Part shown: piece after piece, positions 16,367 to 24,346 of the stretch
Position numbering within the stretch: position 1 is the first letter of the stretch
How the letters are laid out: every line of letters begins with the position of its first letter
NCBI GenBank assembly: GCA_016873715.1
Contig: VGWF01000038.1
Span: 1-36,147 of the forward strand
Length of the DNA: 36,147 bases
Origin: Lentisphaerota bacterium
GTDB lineage: Bacteria > Verrucomicrobiota > Kiritimatiellia > PWTM01
Direction of reading: 5' to 3'
Position numbers and translations under genes: made by a program
The notes under the pieces: generated by a model
What the model saw: only the letters and a program-made list of their open reading frames with translations
Database searches by the model: none
What the model was told of the DNA's origin: nothing

Positions 16367-18133
16367 ATGGCGGACAACGGACAGCTTCAGGCCGACACCC
16401 TGGGCTCCCGCCTGCCGCCGCGGGCCCGCCGCCTTTGCGCGACGCTGGTCGAGACCGGCCGGCTGACGCCCGAGCAGGTCGATCGCGCCGCGGAGGTCAG
16501 CCTGGGGACCGCGCGGCCGATCGAGGCGGTGATCGTCGACCTGGGCTACGCGAGCGCCGAGGACGTCGTCCGCGCCGTGTCCCGGCAGCAGAACATCCCC
16601 TTCTTCGATCTCGGGCCCGAATTCAAGCTCCAGCCGGAGGAGGTCGCCCTCGTTCCCGAGAAGATCGCCCGGCGCTACGGCCTGATCCCGGTCTGCAAGC
16701 CCGGGGACGCCTTCGTCACGCTGGTGATGAAGGACCCGCTGAACCTCGCGGCCGTGGACGCGGTCCGGTCGCTGACCTCGATGGAGGTCCGGCGCGCGGT
16801 CAGCCTGGAGGAACGGATCCTCCGGGTCATCGAGCGCGAGTACCGCCCGGACGCGCACATCGAGAGGAATCTCAAGGACATCGTCGAGATGGAGGTCGGC
16901 ACCGAGGCCGCGGAGACGGAGGCGGCGGCCCTCGACGCGGAGCAGCTCAAGGTCATCGCGAACGACGCGCCCGTCGTGAAGTTCGTCAACCTGATGCTGA
17001 TGCAGGCCGTCCGCGACCGCGCCAGCGACATCCACCTCGAGCCCGGGGAGAAGGACGTCCGCATCCGGTTCCGCATCGACGGCGTGCTTCGCCAGGTGAC
17101 GCCGCCGCCGAGGCGCCTGTACCCGGCGATCGTCACGCGGTTGAAGATCCTGTCCGAGATGGACATCTCCGAGCGCCGACTCCCGCTCGACGGACGCCTC
17201 AAGTTCCGCGTCTTCAGCCGGGAGATCGACGTCCGCGTCTCGTCGCTGCCGCTGGTCAACGGCGAGAAGATCGTCATGCGAATCCTCGACCGCAGTTCGC
17301 TCGTCGTCGACATGGCGAAGATCGGTTTCGATTCCCGGATGCTCTCCCGTTTCCAGCGGGTCCTCCAGGAGCCCAACGGGATCATCCTGCTGACGGGCCC
17401 GACGGGCAGCGGCAAGACCACGACCCTCTACAGCGCCCTGAGCTACCTCAACCACCCGGACGTCAACATCCAGACCGTCGAGGACCCGGTCGAGTACGTT
17501 CTCGAGGGCATCAACCAGACCCACGTGCGCGCGAAGATCGGCATGACCTTCGCCAGCGCCCTCCGGGCGATCCTCCGGCAGGACCCGGACATCTGCCTCA
17601 TCGGCGAGATCCGCGACGAGGAGACCTCGCGCATCGCGATGCAGGCCTCGCTGACCGGCCACCTGGTGCTGAGCACGCTTCACACGAACGATGCGCCGTC
17701 GTCCTTCAGCCGCTTGCGCGACATCGGCGTCGAGCCGTTTCTCGTCGCGGCGACCGTGAAGCTCGTCATCGCCCAGCGGCTGGTCCGCCTCATCTGCAAG
17801 TTCTGCAAGCAGGAGACCACGCTGACCGACGAGCAGAAGGAGATCCTCTCCAACGTCTGCCCGGAGGCCGTGGACTGGCCGCACTACAAGGGCGCCGGAT
17901 GCGATGCGTGCAACCATACCGGGTACAAGGGCCGCCAGGGCGTCTTCGAGTTCCTCGAGGTCAACAACCCGATCCGCCAGCTGATCCTCCAGAAGGCCGG
18001 CGACGTGACGATCCGCGAGATGGCGATCAAGCAGGGGATGGAGACGCTGGTCGTGAACAGCCTCCGCAAGCTGAAGGACGGCGTCTCCACGATGGAGGAA
18101 GTCATGACGGTCTGGCCGATGGAGGACGAGTAG
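16367..18133 (+). CDS. pilB: Pilus extension ATPase PilB (GspE family)
   Basis: PilB powers pilin polymerisation at the inner membrane. The 588-residue protein has an N-terminal MshEN/T2SSE_N domain (about 20-165, LTPEQVDRAAEVSLGT...IPFFDLGPEF) and the AAA-type motor. Motor landmarks are ASDIHLEP, Walker A GPTGSGKTTT (about 345-354), VEDPVEY (Asp box), Walker B CLIGEIRDEET (about 412) and His box LSTLHTNDA. Two zinc-binding CxxC pairs follow, CKFC (about 477) and CDAC (about 512), typical of PilB/GspE and absent from PilT. AAGGAG ends immediately before the ATG at 16355, too close to serve it, so the ATG at 16367 (12 bp spacing) is chosen. Gap to the secretin is 21 bp and to pilC 6 bp. Confidence 0.93.
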   Translation: MADNGQLQADTLGSRLPPRARRLCATLVETGRLTPEQVDRAAEVSLGTARPIEAVIVDLGYASAEDVVRAVSRQQNIPFFDLGPEFKLQPEEVALVPEKIARRYGLIPVCKPGDAFVTLVMKDPLNLAAVDAVRSLTSMEVRRAVSLEERILRVIEREYRPDAHIERNLKDIVEMEVGTEAAETEAAALDAEQLKVIANDAPVVKFVNLMLMQAVRDRASDIHLEPGEKDVRIRFRIDGVLRQVTPPPRRLYPAIVTRLKILSEMDISERRLPLDGRLKFRVFSREIDVRVSSLPLVNGEKIVMRILDRSSLVVDMAKIGFDSRMLSRFQRVLQEPNGIILLTGPTGSGKTTTLYSALSYLNHPDVNIQTVEDPVEYVLEGINQTHVRAKIGMTFASALRAILRQDPDICLIGEIRDEETSRIAMQASLTGHLVLSTLHTNDAPSSFSRLRDIGVEPFLVAATVKLVIAQRLVRLICKFCKQETTLTDEQKEILSNVCPEAVDWPHYKGAGCDACNHTGYKGRQGVFEFLEVNNPIRQLILQKAGDVTIREMAIKQGMETLVVNSLRKLKDGVSTMEEVMTVWPMEDE

Positions 18134-18139
18134 CCGGCC

Positions 18140-19381
18140 ATGGCGGGTTTCACCTACGTCGCGCGAAACCAGGCCGGGCAGGTGGTCCGCGCCGCCCTCG
18201 ATGCGGCCGACCGGCAGGACGCCCTGTCCCGGCTTCGCGCCATGGGCCTCATCGTGGTCGACCTGGCGGCGCAGGGCGAGGCGCCCGCCGCCGCATCCGT
18301 CCGTCCCGCCGCCAAGACCCGCCGGCCGCTGTTCAGGATGGAGAAGTCGATCTCGACGTCCGAGAAGTCGGTTTTCTGCCGCCAGCTCTCCATCACGGTG
18401 AACGCCGGCATGCCGCTGCGCGACGCGCTCGAGTCGATCGCCAACGACATGGACCATCCCACGTTCCGCAAGGTGCTGCTCGCCGTGGTCGCCCGGCTGC
18501 ACCAGGGCGAGTCGTTCTCCCATTCGATCGAGCGGTTTCCCCAGCATTTCAGCACGCTGTTCGTGGCGCTCGTGCGCGCCGCCGAGGAGTCGGGGAGCCT
18601 CCCGGAGACCCTCGACCAGCTCGCCGGCTACATGGAACGCAGCGAGAAGCTGATCAAGAAGATCAAGGCGGTCACCTCCTACCCGATGTTCATCCTCGTC
18701 TTCTTCCTGATCGTCAGCGTCGTCATGACCGCCTTCGTACTGCCCAAGTTCATGGACAGCTTCAAGGGATTCGACGTGGTCCTGCCGCCCCTGACCCGGT
18801 TCGTGTTCGGGATGAACGCCTTCGTCCTCGGCCACTGGTACTGGTTCGTCGGCGCGATCGTCGTTCCGGTCGTGAGCGCGCTGCTCTACCGCCGCAACCC
18901 GAAGGGACGGTACAATCTCGATGCCGCGGTCCTCAAGCTGCCCTTCTTCGGGGTCTGCATCCGCGAATTCGCCCTGGCCCGCTTCTGCCGCAATCTCTCC
19001 ATCATGCTCCGCGGCGGCGTCGGAATCACGACGGCCATGGACATCACCTCGGCGGTCAGCGGGAACGTCGTCATCGTGGAGTCCATGCTCAAGGCCAAGG
19101 AGCGGATCCTGAGCGGGGAGCGCATCGCGGCCAGCCTCGCGAAGGACAAGGAAGTCCCCAAGCTCATCATCCGCATGGTCGGCGTCGGCGAGGAATCCGG
19201 ACGCCTTCCGGAAGTGCTTGACAAGGTTGCCACGTTATACGAAGAATACGTTGAAAACCGGATCGTGACCGCGACGTCGATGTTCGAGCCGGTCGTCATC
19301 TGCCTGTTCGGCGGCGTGGTTCTGGTCCTCGTTCTTGCGATCTATCTGCCGATCTTCACGGTCTCCCAGGGCGTGAAGTAG
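18140..19381 (+). CDS. pilC: Inner-membrane platform protein PilC (GspF family)
   Basis: PilC is the polytopic inner-membrane protein on which the PilB motor assembles the fibre. The 413-residue protein starts with the small FTYVARNQAGQVVRAALDA domain. Two homologous T2SSF domains follow (about 75-195 and 275-400), each with the FCRQLSITVNAGMPLRDALE or FCRNLSIMLRGGVGITTAMD pattern. Membrane segments lie near 190-215, 230-255 and at the C-terminus (VVICLFGGVVLVLVLAIYLP). Length is normal. No strong Shine-Dalgarno is seen, and with 6 bp after pilB it is probably translationally coupled. It ends the motor/platform block; the pilin genes follow after 292 bp. Confidence 0.93.
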   Translation: MAGFTYVARNQAGQVVRAALDAADRQDALSRLRAMGLIVVDLAAQGEAPAAASVRPAAKTRRPLFRMEKSISTSEKSVFCRQLSITVNAGMPLRDALESIANDMDHPTFRKVLLAVVARLHQGESFSHSIERFPQHFSTLFVALVRAAEESGSLPETLDQLAGYMERSEKLIKKIKAVTSYPMFILVFFLIVSVVMTAFVLPKFMDSFKGFDVVLPPLTRFVFGMNAFVLGHWYWFVGAIVVPVVSALLYRRNPKGRYNLDAAVLKLPFFGVCIREFALARFCRNLSIMLRGGVGITTAMDITSAVSGNVVIVESMLKAKERILSGERIAASLAKDKEVPKLIIRMVGVGEESGRLPEVLDKVATLYEEYVENRIVTATSMFEPVVICLFGGVVLVLVLAIYLPIFTVSQGVK

Positions 19382-19428
19382 ACGGTGAAACGGGGGTTTC
19401 CGACCTCTGGATGGAACCGAGGGTCCAT

Positions 19429-19474
19429 GGCGGCGGGCAGGGGGGGCATCTCCCCCGGGAGTCCCGTCGCCGCC
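19429..19474 (+). terminator. Large hairpin after pilC
   Basis: GGCGGCG...GGG on the left pairs with CCCGTCGCCGCC (19463-19474), and inside it GGGGG (19442-19446) pairs with CCCCC (19452-19456). There is no T-run. It may cap the pilC transcript or be a dispersed palindromic element. A CATAAT -10-like box at 19496-19501 has no matching -35. The remaining part of 19382-19673 contains the sigma-54 site listed separately. Confidence 0.4.
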
Positions 19475-19603
19475 CGATCGAATCGCCCCGCCTTTCATAA
19501 TCGCCCCCGCTTGTTTCTCATTTATGGGAAAGGAAAGGCCCCGGCGCTCCGGTTTCCCGGGCGCCCGACAGACTGCGATCCCGGCATCGTCGAATCCGGG
19601 GAG

Positions 19604-19620
19604 TTGGCACGGCGCCTGCT
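19604..19620 (+). promoter_or_regulatory. Sigma-54-type promoter of the first pilin gene
   Basis: TTGGCACGGCGCCTGCT: GG (19606-19607) and GC (19618-19619) are 10 bp apart, the -24 box TGGCACG is perfect and the -12 box CTGCT has 4 of 5 matches. Transcription would start near 19631, leaving a 43-nt leader with the purine-rich ribosome site. Pilin genes of many bacteria are controlled by RpoN with PilR, so the location is as expected. Confidence 0.6.
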
Positions 19621-19673
19621 CCATGCAGCCCTCGCGGTTGGGCTGGGTGGAGAGAAAGAAAGGCGCAACGACG

Positions 19674-20129
19674 ATGAACCGGAACAAGGTTGGCGGGAAG
19701 AGCGGGGCGGCGCGTGCGTCGCGGGCCGGCTTCACGCTGGTCGAGTTGATGGTCGTGGCCGTCATCGTGGCGATCCTGGCGGCGGTTGCCATCCCCCTGA
19801 TGACCGGCGGCAAGAAGAAGGCGATGGCCTCCGAGGCCGATTCTTCGCTGGGCGCCGTCAGGGCCTGCCTGCGTGCGATGTACGCGGAAACGCGGAACTA
19901 CTCCAAGGACCCGAACGGCAACACGATCCAGGCGGGGGATCCCCTGACGTCGATCCCGGGGGTCTCCGTCGGCGATCTCGAGGGCAAGTACTTCAAGGAA
20001 TCGGATTACGATGTCGCGTCGATTTCGGCGTCGGCCTACTCCCTGCGCTGCAGGGGGAGCACCGGCGAGGTGTCCGGGGTGACGATCACGCTGGACCAGG
20101 GCGGGACGTTCATCAGGACGGGACTTTGA
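19674..20129 (+). CDS. Type IV pilin, first of three tandem paralogues
   Basis: A 151-residue prepilin. The 19-residue basic leader ends RASRAG and is cleaved before F, giving mature FTLVELMVVAVIVAILAAVA with the essential Glu5. The globular part (about 110 residues) has LRAMYAETRNYSK, IPGVSVGDLEGKYFKE and a C-terminal strand region ending IRTGL, shared with the next two genes. Two Cys (ACLRAMY and LRCRG) could form a disulfide; the second pilin has none and the third only one. The start at 19674 is set by the leader; GAGAGAAAGAAAGG lies upstream. A sigma-54-like promoter precedes it. Pseudopilin (T2SS) use cannot be excluded, but pilT and pilB nearby favour pili. Confidence 0.88.
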   Translation: MNRNKVGGKSGAARASRAGFTLVELMVVAVIVAILAAVAIPLMTGGKKKAMASEADSSLGAVRACLRAMYAETRNYSKDPNGNTIQAGDPLTSIPGVSVGDLEGKYFKESDYDVASISASAYSLRCRGSTGEVSGVTITLDQGGTFIRTGL

Positions 20130-20286
20130 GGGATGTGAGGACGACGTGACCGGCTGACGGGTGTACCGAGGCGGGTTGCGAAGGTGGGAACAGGGAGCCG
20201 GCCGGGGGATACCGGTGCGCCAGCCGCCTGATGCGGCGGGCGGAGGACGGGGAAGAAAACAAAGAAAAAAAAGAGAACGAAACCAT

Positions 20287-20304
20287 GCCGGCCGGAAGGC
20301 CGGC
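20287..20304 (+). promoter_or_regulatory. GNRA-capped leader hairpin before the second pilin
   Basis: GCCGGCC (20287-20293) and GGCCGGC (20298-20304) form a perfect 7-bp GC stem with a GGAA loop, which fits the GNRA tetraloop rule. It lies 22 nt upstream of the ATG at 20327 and just after an A-rich, unstructured stretch (20262-20284). A role in mRNA stability or ribosome access is inferred. Confidence 0.5.
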
Positions 20305-20326
20305 GACAAGAAAGCGAACGAGAAAA

Positions 20327-20746
20327 ATGAAACTGCGCACGAGTAAGAAGGGGTTCACGCTGGTTGAGTTGATGGTCGTCGCCGTGATCGTGGCGATCCT
20401 GGCCGCCGTGGCCATCCCGCTGATGAGCGGCAACAAGAAGCGCGCGATGGCGACCGAGGCCGAGGCGGCGCTGGGCAGCGTCCGTACGGCCCTCCGCGCG
20501 ATGTACGCGGAGACGAAGGCCTACGACAAGGATCCGAACGGCACCACGATCTCGGGCAGCGTGACGAACATCCCGGGCGTGACGGCGGAAGACCTCGAAG
20601 GCAAGTACTTCAAGGCCGCCAACTACTCGATCGAGTCGATCTCGACGAGCAGCTACTCGATCCAGGCCGTCGGCAGCACCGGCGAAGTGAACGGTGTGAC
20701 GATCAAGCTGAACCAGGACGGTAACTTCACCCGTACCGGCCTGTAA
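20327..20746 (+). CDS. Type IV pilin, second paralogue, likely the major pilin
   Basis: A 139-residue prepilin with the shortest leader of the three: MKLRTSKKG, cleaved before FTLVELMVVAVIVAILAAVA (Glu5 present). The mature chain is about 130 residues and contains no cysteine. Shared blocks are LRAMYAETKAYDK, IPGVTAEDLEGKYFK and the C-terminal FTRTGL. The ATG at 20327 was chosen because an upstream in-frame ATG at 20285 would put a perfect GC hairpin inside the coding region and a long Arg-rich extension on the leader. Its own strong terminator and its structured leader suggest abundant, separately controlled mRNA, which is why I favour it as major pilin; this is inference. Confidence 0.88.
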   Translation: MKLRTSKKGFTLVELMVVAVIVAILAAVAIPLMSGNKKRAMATEAEAALGSVRTALRAMYAETKAYDKDPNGTTISGSVTNIPGVTAEDLEGKYFKAANYSIESISTSSYSIQAVGSTGEVNGVTIKLNQDGNFTRTGL

Positions 20747-20763
20747 TCCGATAACGAGCCAGA

Positions 20764-20815
20764 GCGCGGGCGGTGACGGGGGTGGAAAAGCCCGCACCGC
20801 CCGCGCGGCTTGTTT
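20764..20815 (+). terminator. Strong terminator after the second pilin
   Basis: A 12-bp perfect stem, GCGCGGGCGGTG (20764-20775) with CACCGCCCGCGC (20795-20806), then GGCTTGTTT. It separates the second pilin from the third by a likely transcription stop. Confidence 0.75.
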
Positions 20816-20833
20816 CGGGGGGGGATTTGCCGG

Positions 20834-21271
20834 ATGATCGCGCGCATGAGAAGAATACGACCGGCGCGACGCGGGTTCACGCTCGTGGAGTTGATGATCG
20901 TGGCCGTGATCGTGGGGATCCTGGCCGCCGTGGCCGTGCCGCTGATGGCGGTGAACCGGAAACGGGCCATGGCGACGGAGGGCGAGTCGGCGCTGGGAAC
21001 GGTTCGCGGGGCCCTGAGGGCGATGTACGCCGAAACCAGGGATTATTCGAAGAGCTTCACCGGCTCGACGATCACGCCGGGGCCCGTGACGGTCATCCCG
21101 GGCGTGGGGCCCGTCGATCTCCAGGGACAGTACTTCGCCGCGGAGAACTACGAGATCGAATCCGTGGGTCCCACGACGTTCATCCTGCGCTGCAGCGGTA
21201 CCACGGGCAGCGTCGCGGGGGTGACGATCCGGATCGATCAGGACGGTACCATCACGAGGGTCGGTCTGTAG
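20834..21271 (+). CDS. Type IV pilin, third paralogue
   Basis: A 145-residue prepilin: leader MIARMRRIRPARRG, cleavage before FTLVELMIVAVIVGILAAVA, with Glu5. The mature chain of about 131 residues keeps LRAMYAETRDYSK, VIPGVGPVDLQGQYF and a terminal ITRVGL, with a single Cys. It is the most divergent of the three (DLQGQYF instead of DLEGKYF). The ATG at 20834 has a G-rich stretch (GGGGGGGGA) 8 bp upstream; the ATG at 20846 is an alternative giving a 10-residue leader. It lies beyond a terminator but only 31 bp before pilM, so it may head the pilM transcript as a minor or alternative pilin. Confidence 0.85.
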   Translation: MIARMRRIRPARRGFTLVELMIVAVIVGILAAVAVPLMAVNRKRAMATEGESALGTVRGALRAMYAETRDYSKSFTGSTITPGPVTVIPGVGPVDLQGQYFAAENYEIESVGPTTFILRCSGTTGSVAGVTIRIDQDGTITRVGL

Positions 21272-21302
21272 CGCCGGGCGCCGGTCGGAAGCGGACAACA
21301 AC

Positions 21303-22253
21303 ATGGTCTATCGCGAGACAGTGGCGGGCGTGGACATCAGCGACGGCGGCGTCGCCGTCGCCTGCGTCGTCCCGCGCCGGGGCGGGGGGCTGGGCGTCAC
21401 GCACGCCGGCTACGCCGACATCCCCGGGGACGCGAAGGACGCGGATGTTGCCGCCATCGTCCGGTCCGTGTGGAAGCAGGCGGCCATCCCCACCTACACC
21501 GTGGCTTCGTGCCTGAACACGGGATCCCTCCTGCTCCAGTACTTCCACTACCAGAACCTGTCGGAGGACGAAACGCGGTCCGCCCTGCGGCTCGAGGCCG
21601 AGGAGTCGCTCCAGGTCCCGGCGAAGGACCTCCTGTTCGACTGGCACGGCGCGGAGACCGGGGGGGCGTCCTCGGACCGGGCCCCGGCCCGCGAGGGCGT
21701 GCTCGTCGCGGCCCCGCGCGCCGCCGTCGACCAGCACCGCGCCATCCTGGCCTCGGCCGGCCTCTACCCGGTCATCCTCGACGTCGGCGCCCTGGCCGTC
21801 TGCAACCTCTGGATGCGGATCGACGGCGCCCGGCTCCGCGACGAGGTCGTCTTCGCGGTCAATCTCACCCGCCAGAGCGCCCACCTCGTCATCCTCGCGT
21901 CGGATGGCCGGGTGTACCCCCGCACCATCGTGTGCGGGTCCGCCGACTGGGGTTCCTCGATCGACTACCTCATCGACAACATCACCGGCCAGGAGGACTA
22001 CGCCGAGACGAAGCTGGGCCTTCCACCCGTCCGCCGCATCCTGATGACGGGGTCCATCCCCGGGGGCGGCGCTTTTCTCGAGAAGATCCGGAGCCGCCTC
22101 GCCCATCCCGTCGAGGGATGGACGCCGATGGCGGGGGAGCATGTCAGCGTGGCGCGCCGGGCCTCGCGCCTGAAGACGGATCCCGACCTGGCCCGCCGCA
22201 TGACCGTCAGCCTGGGCCTCGCCCTGAGGGGGTTCGACCGTGACGGCGTTTAG
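21303..22253 (+). CDS. pilM: PilM-like actin-fold pilus assembly ATPase
   Basis: PilM is the cytoplasmic actin-like member of the PilMNOP alignment complex and binds the N-terminus of PilN. The 316-residue protein begins with the phosphate-binding-type AGVDISDGGVAVACVV. It has EETxxALRLEAEESLQVP-like helices (EDETRSALRLEAEESLQVPA), then LASAGLYPVILDVGALAVCNLW, characteristic of the PilM family. The late GSIPGGGAFLEKIRSRL is the second nucleotide loop region. Slightly shorter than typical PilM (about 350). The stop overlaps the next gene by 14 bp, and the next gene's Shine-Dalgarno (GAGGGGG) lies inside pilM. Confidence 0.82.
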   Translation: MVYRETVAGVDISDGGVAVACVVPRRGGGLGVTHAGYADIPGDAKDADVAAIVRSVWKQAAIPTYTVASCLNTGSLLLQYFHYQNLSEDETRSALRLEAEESLQVPAKDLLFDWHGAETGGASSDRAPAREGVLVAAPRAAVDQHRAILASAGLYPVILDVGALAVCNLWMRIDGARLRDEVVFAVNLTRQSAHLVILASDGRVYPRTIVCGSADWGSSIDYLIDNITGQEDYAETKLGLPPVRRILMTGSIPGGGAFLEKIRSRLAHPVEGWTPMAGEHVSVARRASRLKTDPDLARRMTVSLGLALRGFDRDGV

Positions 22254-22860
22254 GATCAACCTCATGCGGGAGATCGTGCCCCCCCCCGCCCGCCGGGCGA
22301 GGATCTTCCTGCTCTTCATTGCCTATGTCCTCGTGTTCGGCGCGATTTCGACCTTCGCCGCGTGGCGCCTCACCATCCGGATGGTCGAGTTGCGCGGTCG
22401 GCGGCACGGGATGGATCTTCAGGAGAAGTGGTTCCGGCAGAAGTTCCCCGACGTGGCCTCGTTCCAGGAATACTCCGACGATCTCCGGCTCGGGCTCGAG
22501 CACTGCGAGACGCAACTGGCCGGCATCGGCGAGGTCGTCGGCCGGCGCTGCGACCTGCCCCCGCTGCTGCTCTCGATCCTCCAGCCGATGACCCCCGGCA
22601 TGCGCGTGGGCTCGTTCTCGATCGACCGGGAGAAGAAGTCCTTCGGGTTCGAGGTGTCCGTCCCCGCCGCGACCTTCGAGCGCCGCCGGCAGGGCGACGC
22701 CGACATCATGACGTCGTGGAACGAACACCCCGTCCTCCGCACCCGGCTCAAGAGCATCGTGCTGATCGGCAGCCGGCGGGCCCGGGGCCCGACGGGGTTC
22801 GAGTATGTCCTGACCTTCAGCGGCGTGATGAAGGACGCGCGCGCAACGGCGGAGCCCTGA
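22240..22860 (+). CDS. PilN-like inner-membrane pilus assembly protein
   Basis: A 206-residue bitopic protein starting at GTG 22240, 14 bp inside pilM, with GAGGGGG in front. The short cytoplasmic N-terminus FRINLMREIVPP matches the INLLP-type motif by which PilN docks on PilM. One membrane span follows (about 21-42, IFLLFIAYVLVFGAISTFAAW), then a coiled coil and a periplasmic alpha/beta domain (VGSFSIDREKKSFGFEVSV). This topology and its place after pilM are those of PilN; sequence similarity alone would be weak. Confidence 0.75.
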   Translation: MTAFRINLMREIVPPPARRARIFLLFIAYVLVFGAISTFAAWRLTIRMVELRGRRHGMDLQEKWFRQKFPDVASFQEYSDDLRLGLEHCETQLAGIGEVVGRRCDLPPLLLSILQPMTPGMRVGSFSIDREKKSFGFEVSVPAATFERRRQGDADIMTSWNEHPVLRTRLKSIVLIGSRRARGPTGFEYVLTFSGVMKDARATAEP

Positions 22861-22862
22861 TC

Positions 22863-23378
22863 ATGGACGTGGGTGCTTTCCTGCGGTCGAAGACGAGGAT
22901 GCGGCTGTGGCTGCTCCTTCCCCCGGTGGCGTTCGTCCTGCTGGCGGGAGGGGGCGCGTGGTACTGCGTCCGGGCGGACCGCGACATCCGGTGGAAGAAG
23001 GAGTTCCTCGAGTCGGCCCCGGAACTGCGGGTCATGCTCCAGAACGCGCTGTCCGTGTCGAGCAACTCCTACCTGACCGCATGGAGCACCGGCCAGGCCC
23101 GGGAGAACCTCAACTCCCTGTTCAACGACGTGGCGCGGCAGTCCGGTTTCACCATCAACTCCCTCGGCATCGAGGAGGGGACCGGGGCGCGGAAGGGGTT
23201 GCGCGCGACGGTCAAGGGCGACGGAACCGTGGACCTCGTGCTCCGTTTCATCGAGGCCGCGGAGAAGCCCGGGAACCTGGTGACCCTGGAGTCGGCCACG
23301 ATGACCGCGATGCGACCGATGGCGAATCCGCCCTACCAGGTGGAGATGACGTTCCTCTATGCGTACAACCCGAAATAG
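22863..23378 (+). CDS. PilO-like inner-membrane pilus assembly protein
   Basis: A 171-residue bitopic protein 2 bp after the PilN-like gene. It has a short basic N-terminus, one membrane span (about 17-38, LWLLLPPVAFVLLAGGGAWYC), a helical segment and a small alpha/beta domain (GFTINSLGIEE..., LVLRFIEAAEKPGNLVTLES). This fits PilO or GspM, the partner of PilN. Called mainly by position and topology. The stop overlaps the next gene by 20 bp. Confidence 0.68.
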   Translation: MDVGAFLRSKTRMRLWLLLPPVAFVLLAGGGAWYCVRADRDIRWKKEFLESAPELRVMLQNALSVSSNSYLTAWSTGQARENLNSLFNDVARQSGFTINSLGIEEGTGARKGLRATVKGDGTVDLVLRFIEAAEKPGNLVTLESATMTAMRPMANPPYQVEMTFLYAYNPK

Positions 23379-23889
23379 CCGGAGGACATGCGCCCCCTTC
23401 GCCGCGGCCGCGGCGCTCCTGTGCGCTGCGGGGGCCGGTTGTCGCGACGCGGCGGAGTCGCAGGGGCTGCAGGCGCACCGGGCCGTTGCCGATCGCGTGG
23501 CTCGCGCCATGGACGACCTCCAGAAGCGCCGGGCCTCGCTGGAGGCCGGCGCGGACATCCAGGACGCGGTGGCCGGATTGAACGTCATGAAGGAGCCCCC
23601 CGCGCCGGCCCCGGAACCGGTCGTCGCGCCCGAGGCCGATCCGGCCGCGGATCCGGCCGATCCGGCGGCGGATGCCCCGGCGCCCGCACCGTCCGTCTTC
23701 CGGCTCCAGGGCATCGCCTGGCATCCGGCCGCCCCCCTGGCGATCGTCAACAAGCGTACCGTCGGCGTCGGCGATACGGTCGACGGCCGCCGCGTCGAGA
23801 GCGTCACCCGCGAGGGCGTCGTCCTGGTCGGCCCGGACGGCGACCGGCTGGAACTCCGACTCTATGAACCCGGATCGCAACAGCCCTGA
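23359..23889 (+). CDS. PilP/GspC-like lipoprotein
   Basis: A 176-residue exported protein. The signal peptide ends in a lipobox-like AGAGC (Cys about 28). A helical region and a Pro/Ala/Asp-rich spacer (about 78-112) follow, and the C-terminal domain FRLQGIAWHPAAPLAIVNKR with VGVGDTVDGRRVESVTREGV has the homology-region fold signature of PilP/GspC/GspB proteins. PilP links the PilN/PilO pair to the secretin. The ATG lies 20 bp inside the PilO-like gene, and the stop overlaps the following pseudopilin gene by 26 bp, so the whole pilM-to-pseudopilin run appears translationally coupled. Confidence 0.75.
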   Translation: MRTTRNSRRTCAPFAAAAALLCAAGAGCRDAAESQGLQAHRAVADRVARAMDDLQKRRASLEAGADIQDAVAGLNVMKEPPAPAPEPVVAPEADPAADPADPAADAPAPAPSVFRLQGIAWHPAAPLAIVNKRTVGVGDTVDGRRVESVTREGVVLVGPDGDRLELRLYEPGSQQP

Positions 23890-24346
23890 GCCCGTGCGAC
23901 GCGCCGCGGCGCGCCGGGGCGCCACGCTCATCGAGGTGCTCTGGACCTGCGTCATCCTCGCGGTCGTCGCCCTGGCCGCGGGGTCGTTCGTCTCCCTCTC
24001 GACCGGCACCGTCTCGGTGACGCGCAACCACCGCCTCGGCCTCGAGGCCGCCAACAGCCGCCTGGAGGACCTTCGCTCGGCCGGCTTCGACGCGGTCAAG
24101 CCGTCGACGCAGAACTACGTGACCAACTACATCCGATGGTCGGGCTCGGCCTGGGTCCGTTCGACGAGCAATCCGGGCGAGGTGCTGACGATCCTCGGCC
24201 AGACCTATCCCATCATCACGACCGTCGTCTACGTCGACATCAACGGCGGGCCGGTCTCCTACGACGTGCTCCATGTCGCCGTCCTCGTGAAGTACCGGAA
24301 GAACGAACCCAACACGGTGAGGTTGTGGACGTACATCGGTCCATGA
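23864..24346 (+). CDS. Pseudopilin/minor pilin (PilV- or GspI-like)
   Basis: A 160-residue prepilin-like protein with a type III signal: basic leader ending AARRG, cleavage before ATLIEVLWTCVILAVVALAA, with Glu5. The first mature residue is Ala, not the Phe of the three pilins. The globular part (SRLEDLRSAGFDAV, TYPIITTVVYVDING) suggests a PilV/GspI-type minor subunit. The start at 23864 is the only ATG giving a short leader; it lies 26 bp inside the PilP-like gene. Its own stop overlaps the next start (ATGA). Confidence 0.8.
   Translation: MNPDRNSPEPVRRAAARRGATLIEVLWTCVILAVVALAAGSFVSLSTGTVSVTRNHRLGLEAANSRLEDLRSAGFDAVKPSTQNYVTNYIRWSGSAWVRSTSNPGEVLTILGQTYPIITTVVYVDINGGPVSYDVLHVAVLVKYRKNEPNTVRLWTYIGP

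Noticed and set aside
14195-18835. Long minus-strand open frame opposite the pilus motor genes
   Set aside because: Antisense to pilT, the secretin, pilB and pilC, all with clear motifs; the translation is compositionally biased and has no recognisable motif.
21640-21660. CTGGCACGGCGCGGAGA as another sigma-54 site
   Set aside because: The -24 half is good, but GC at the required -12 position is absent and the codons across it are normal for the gene.
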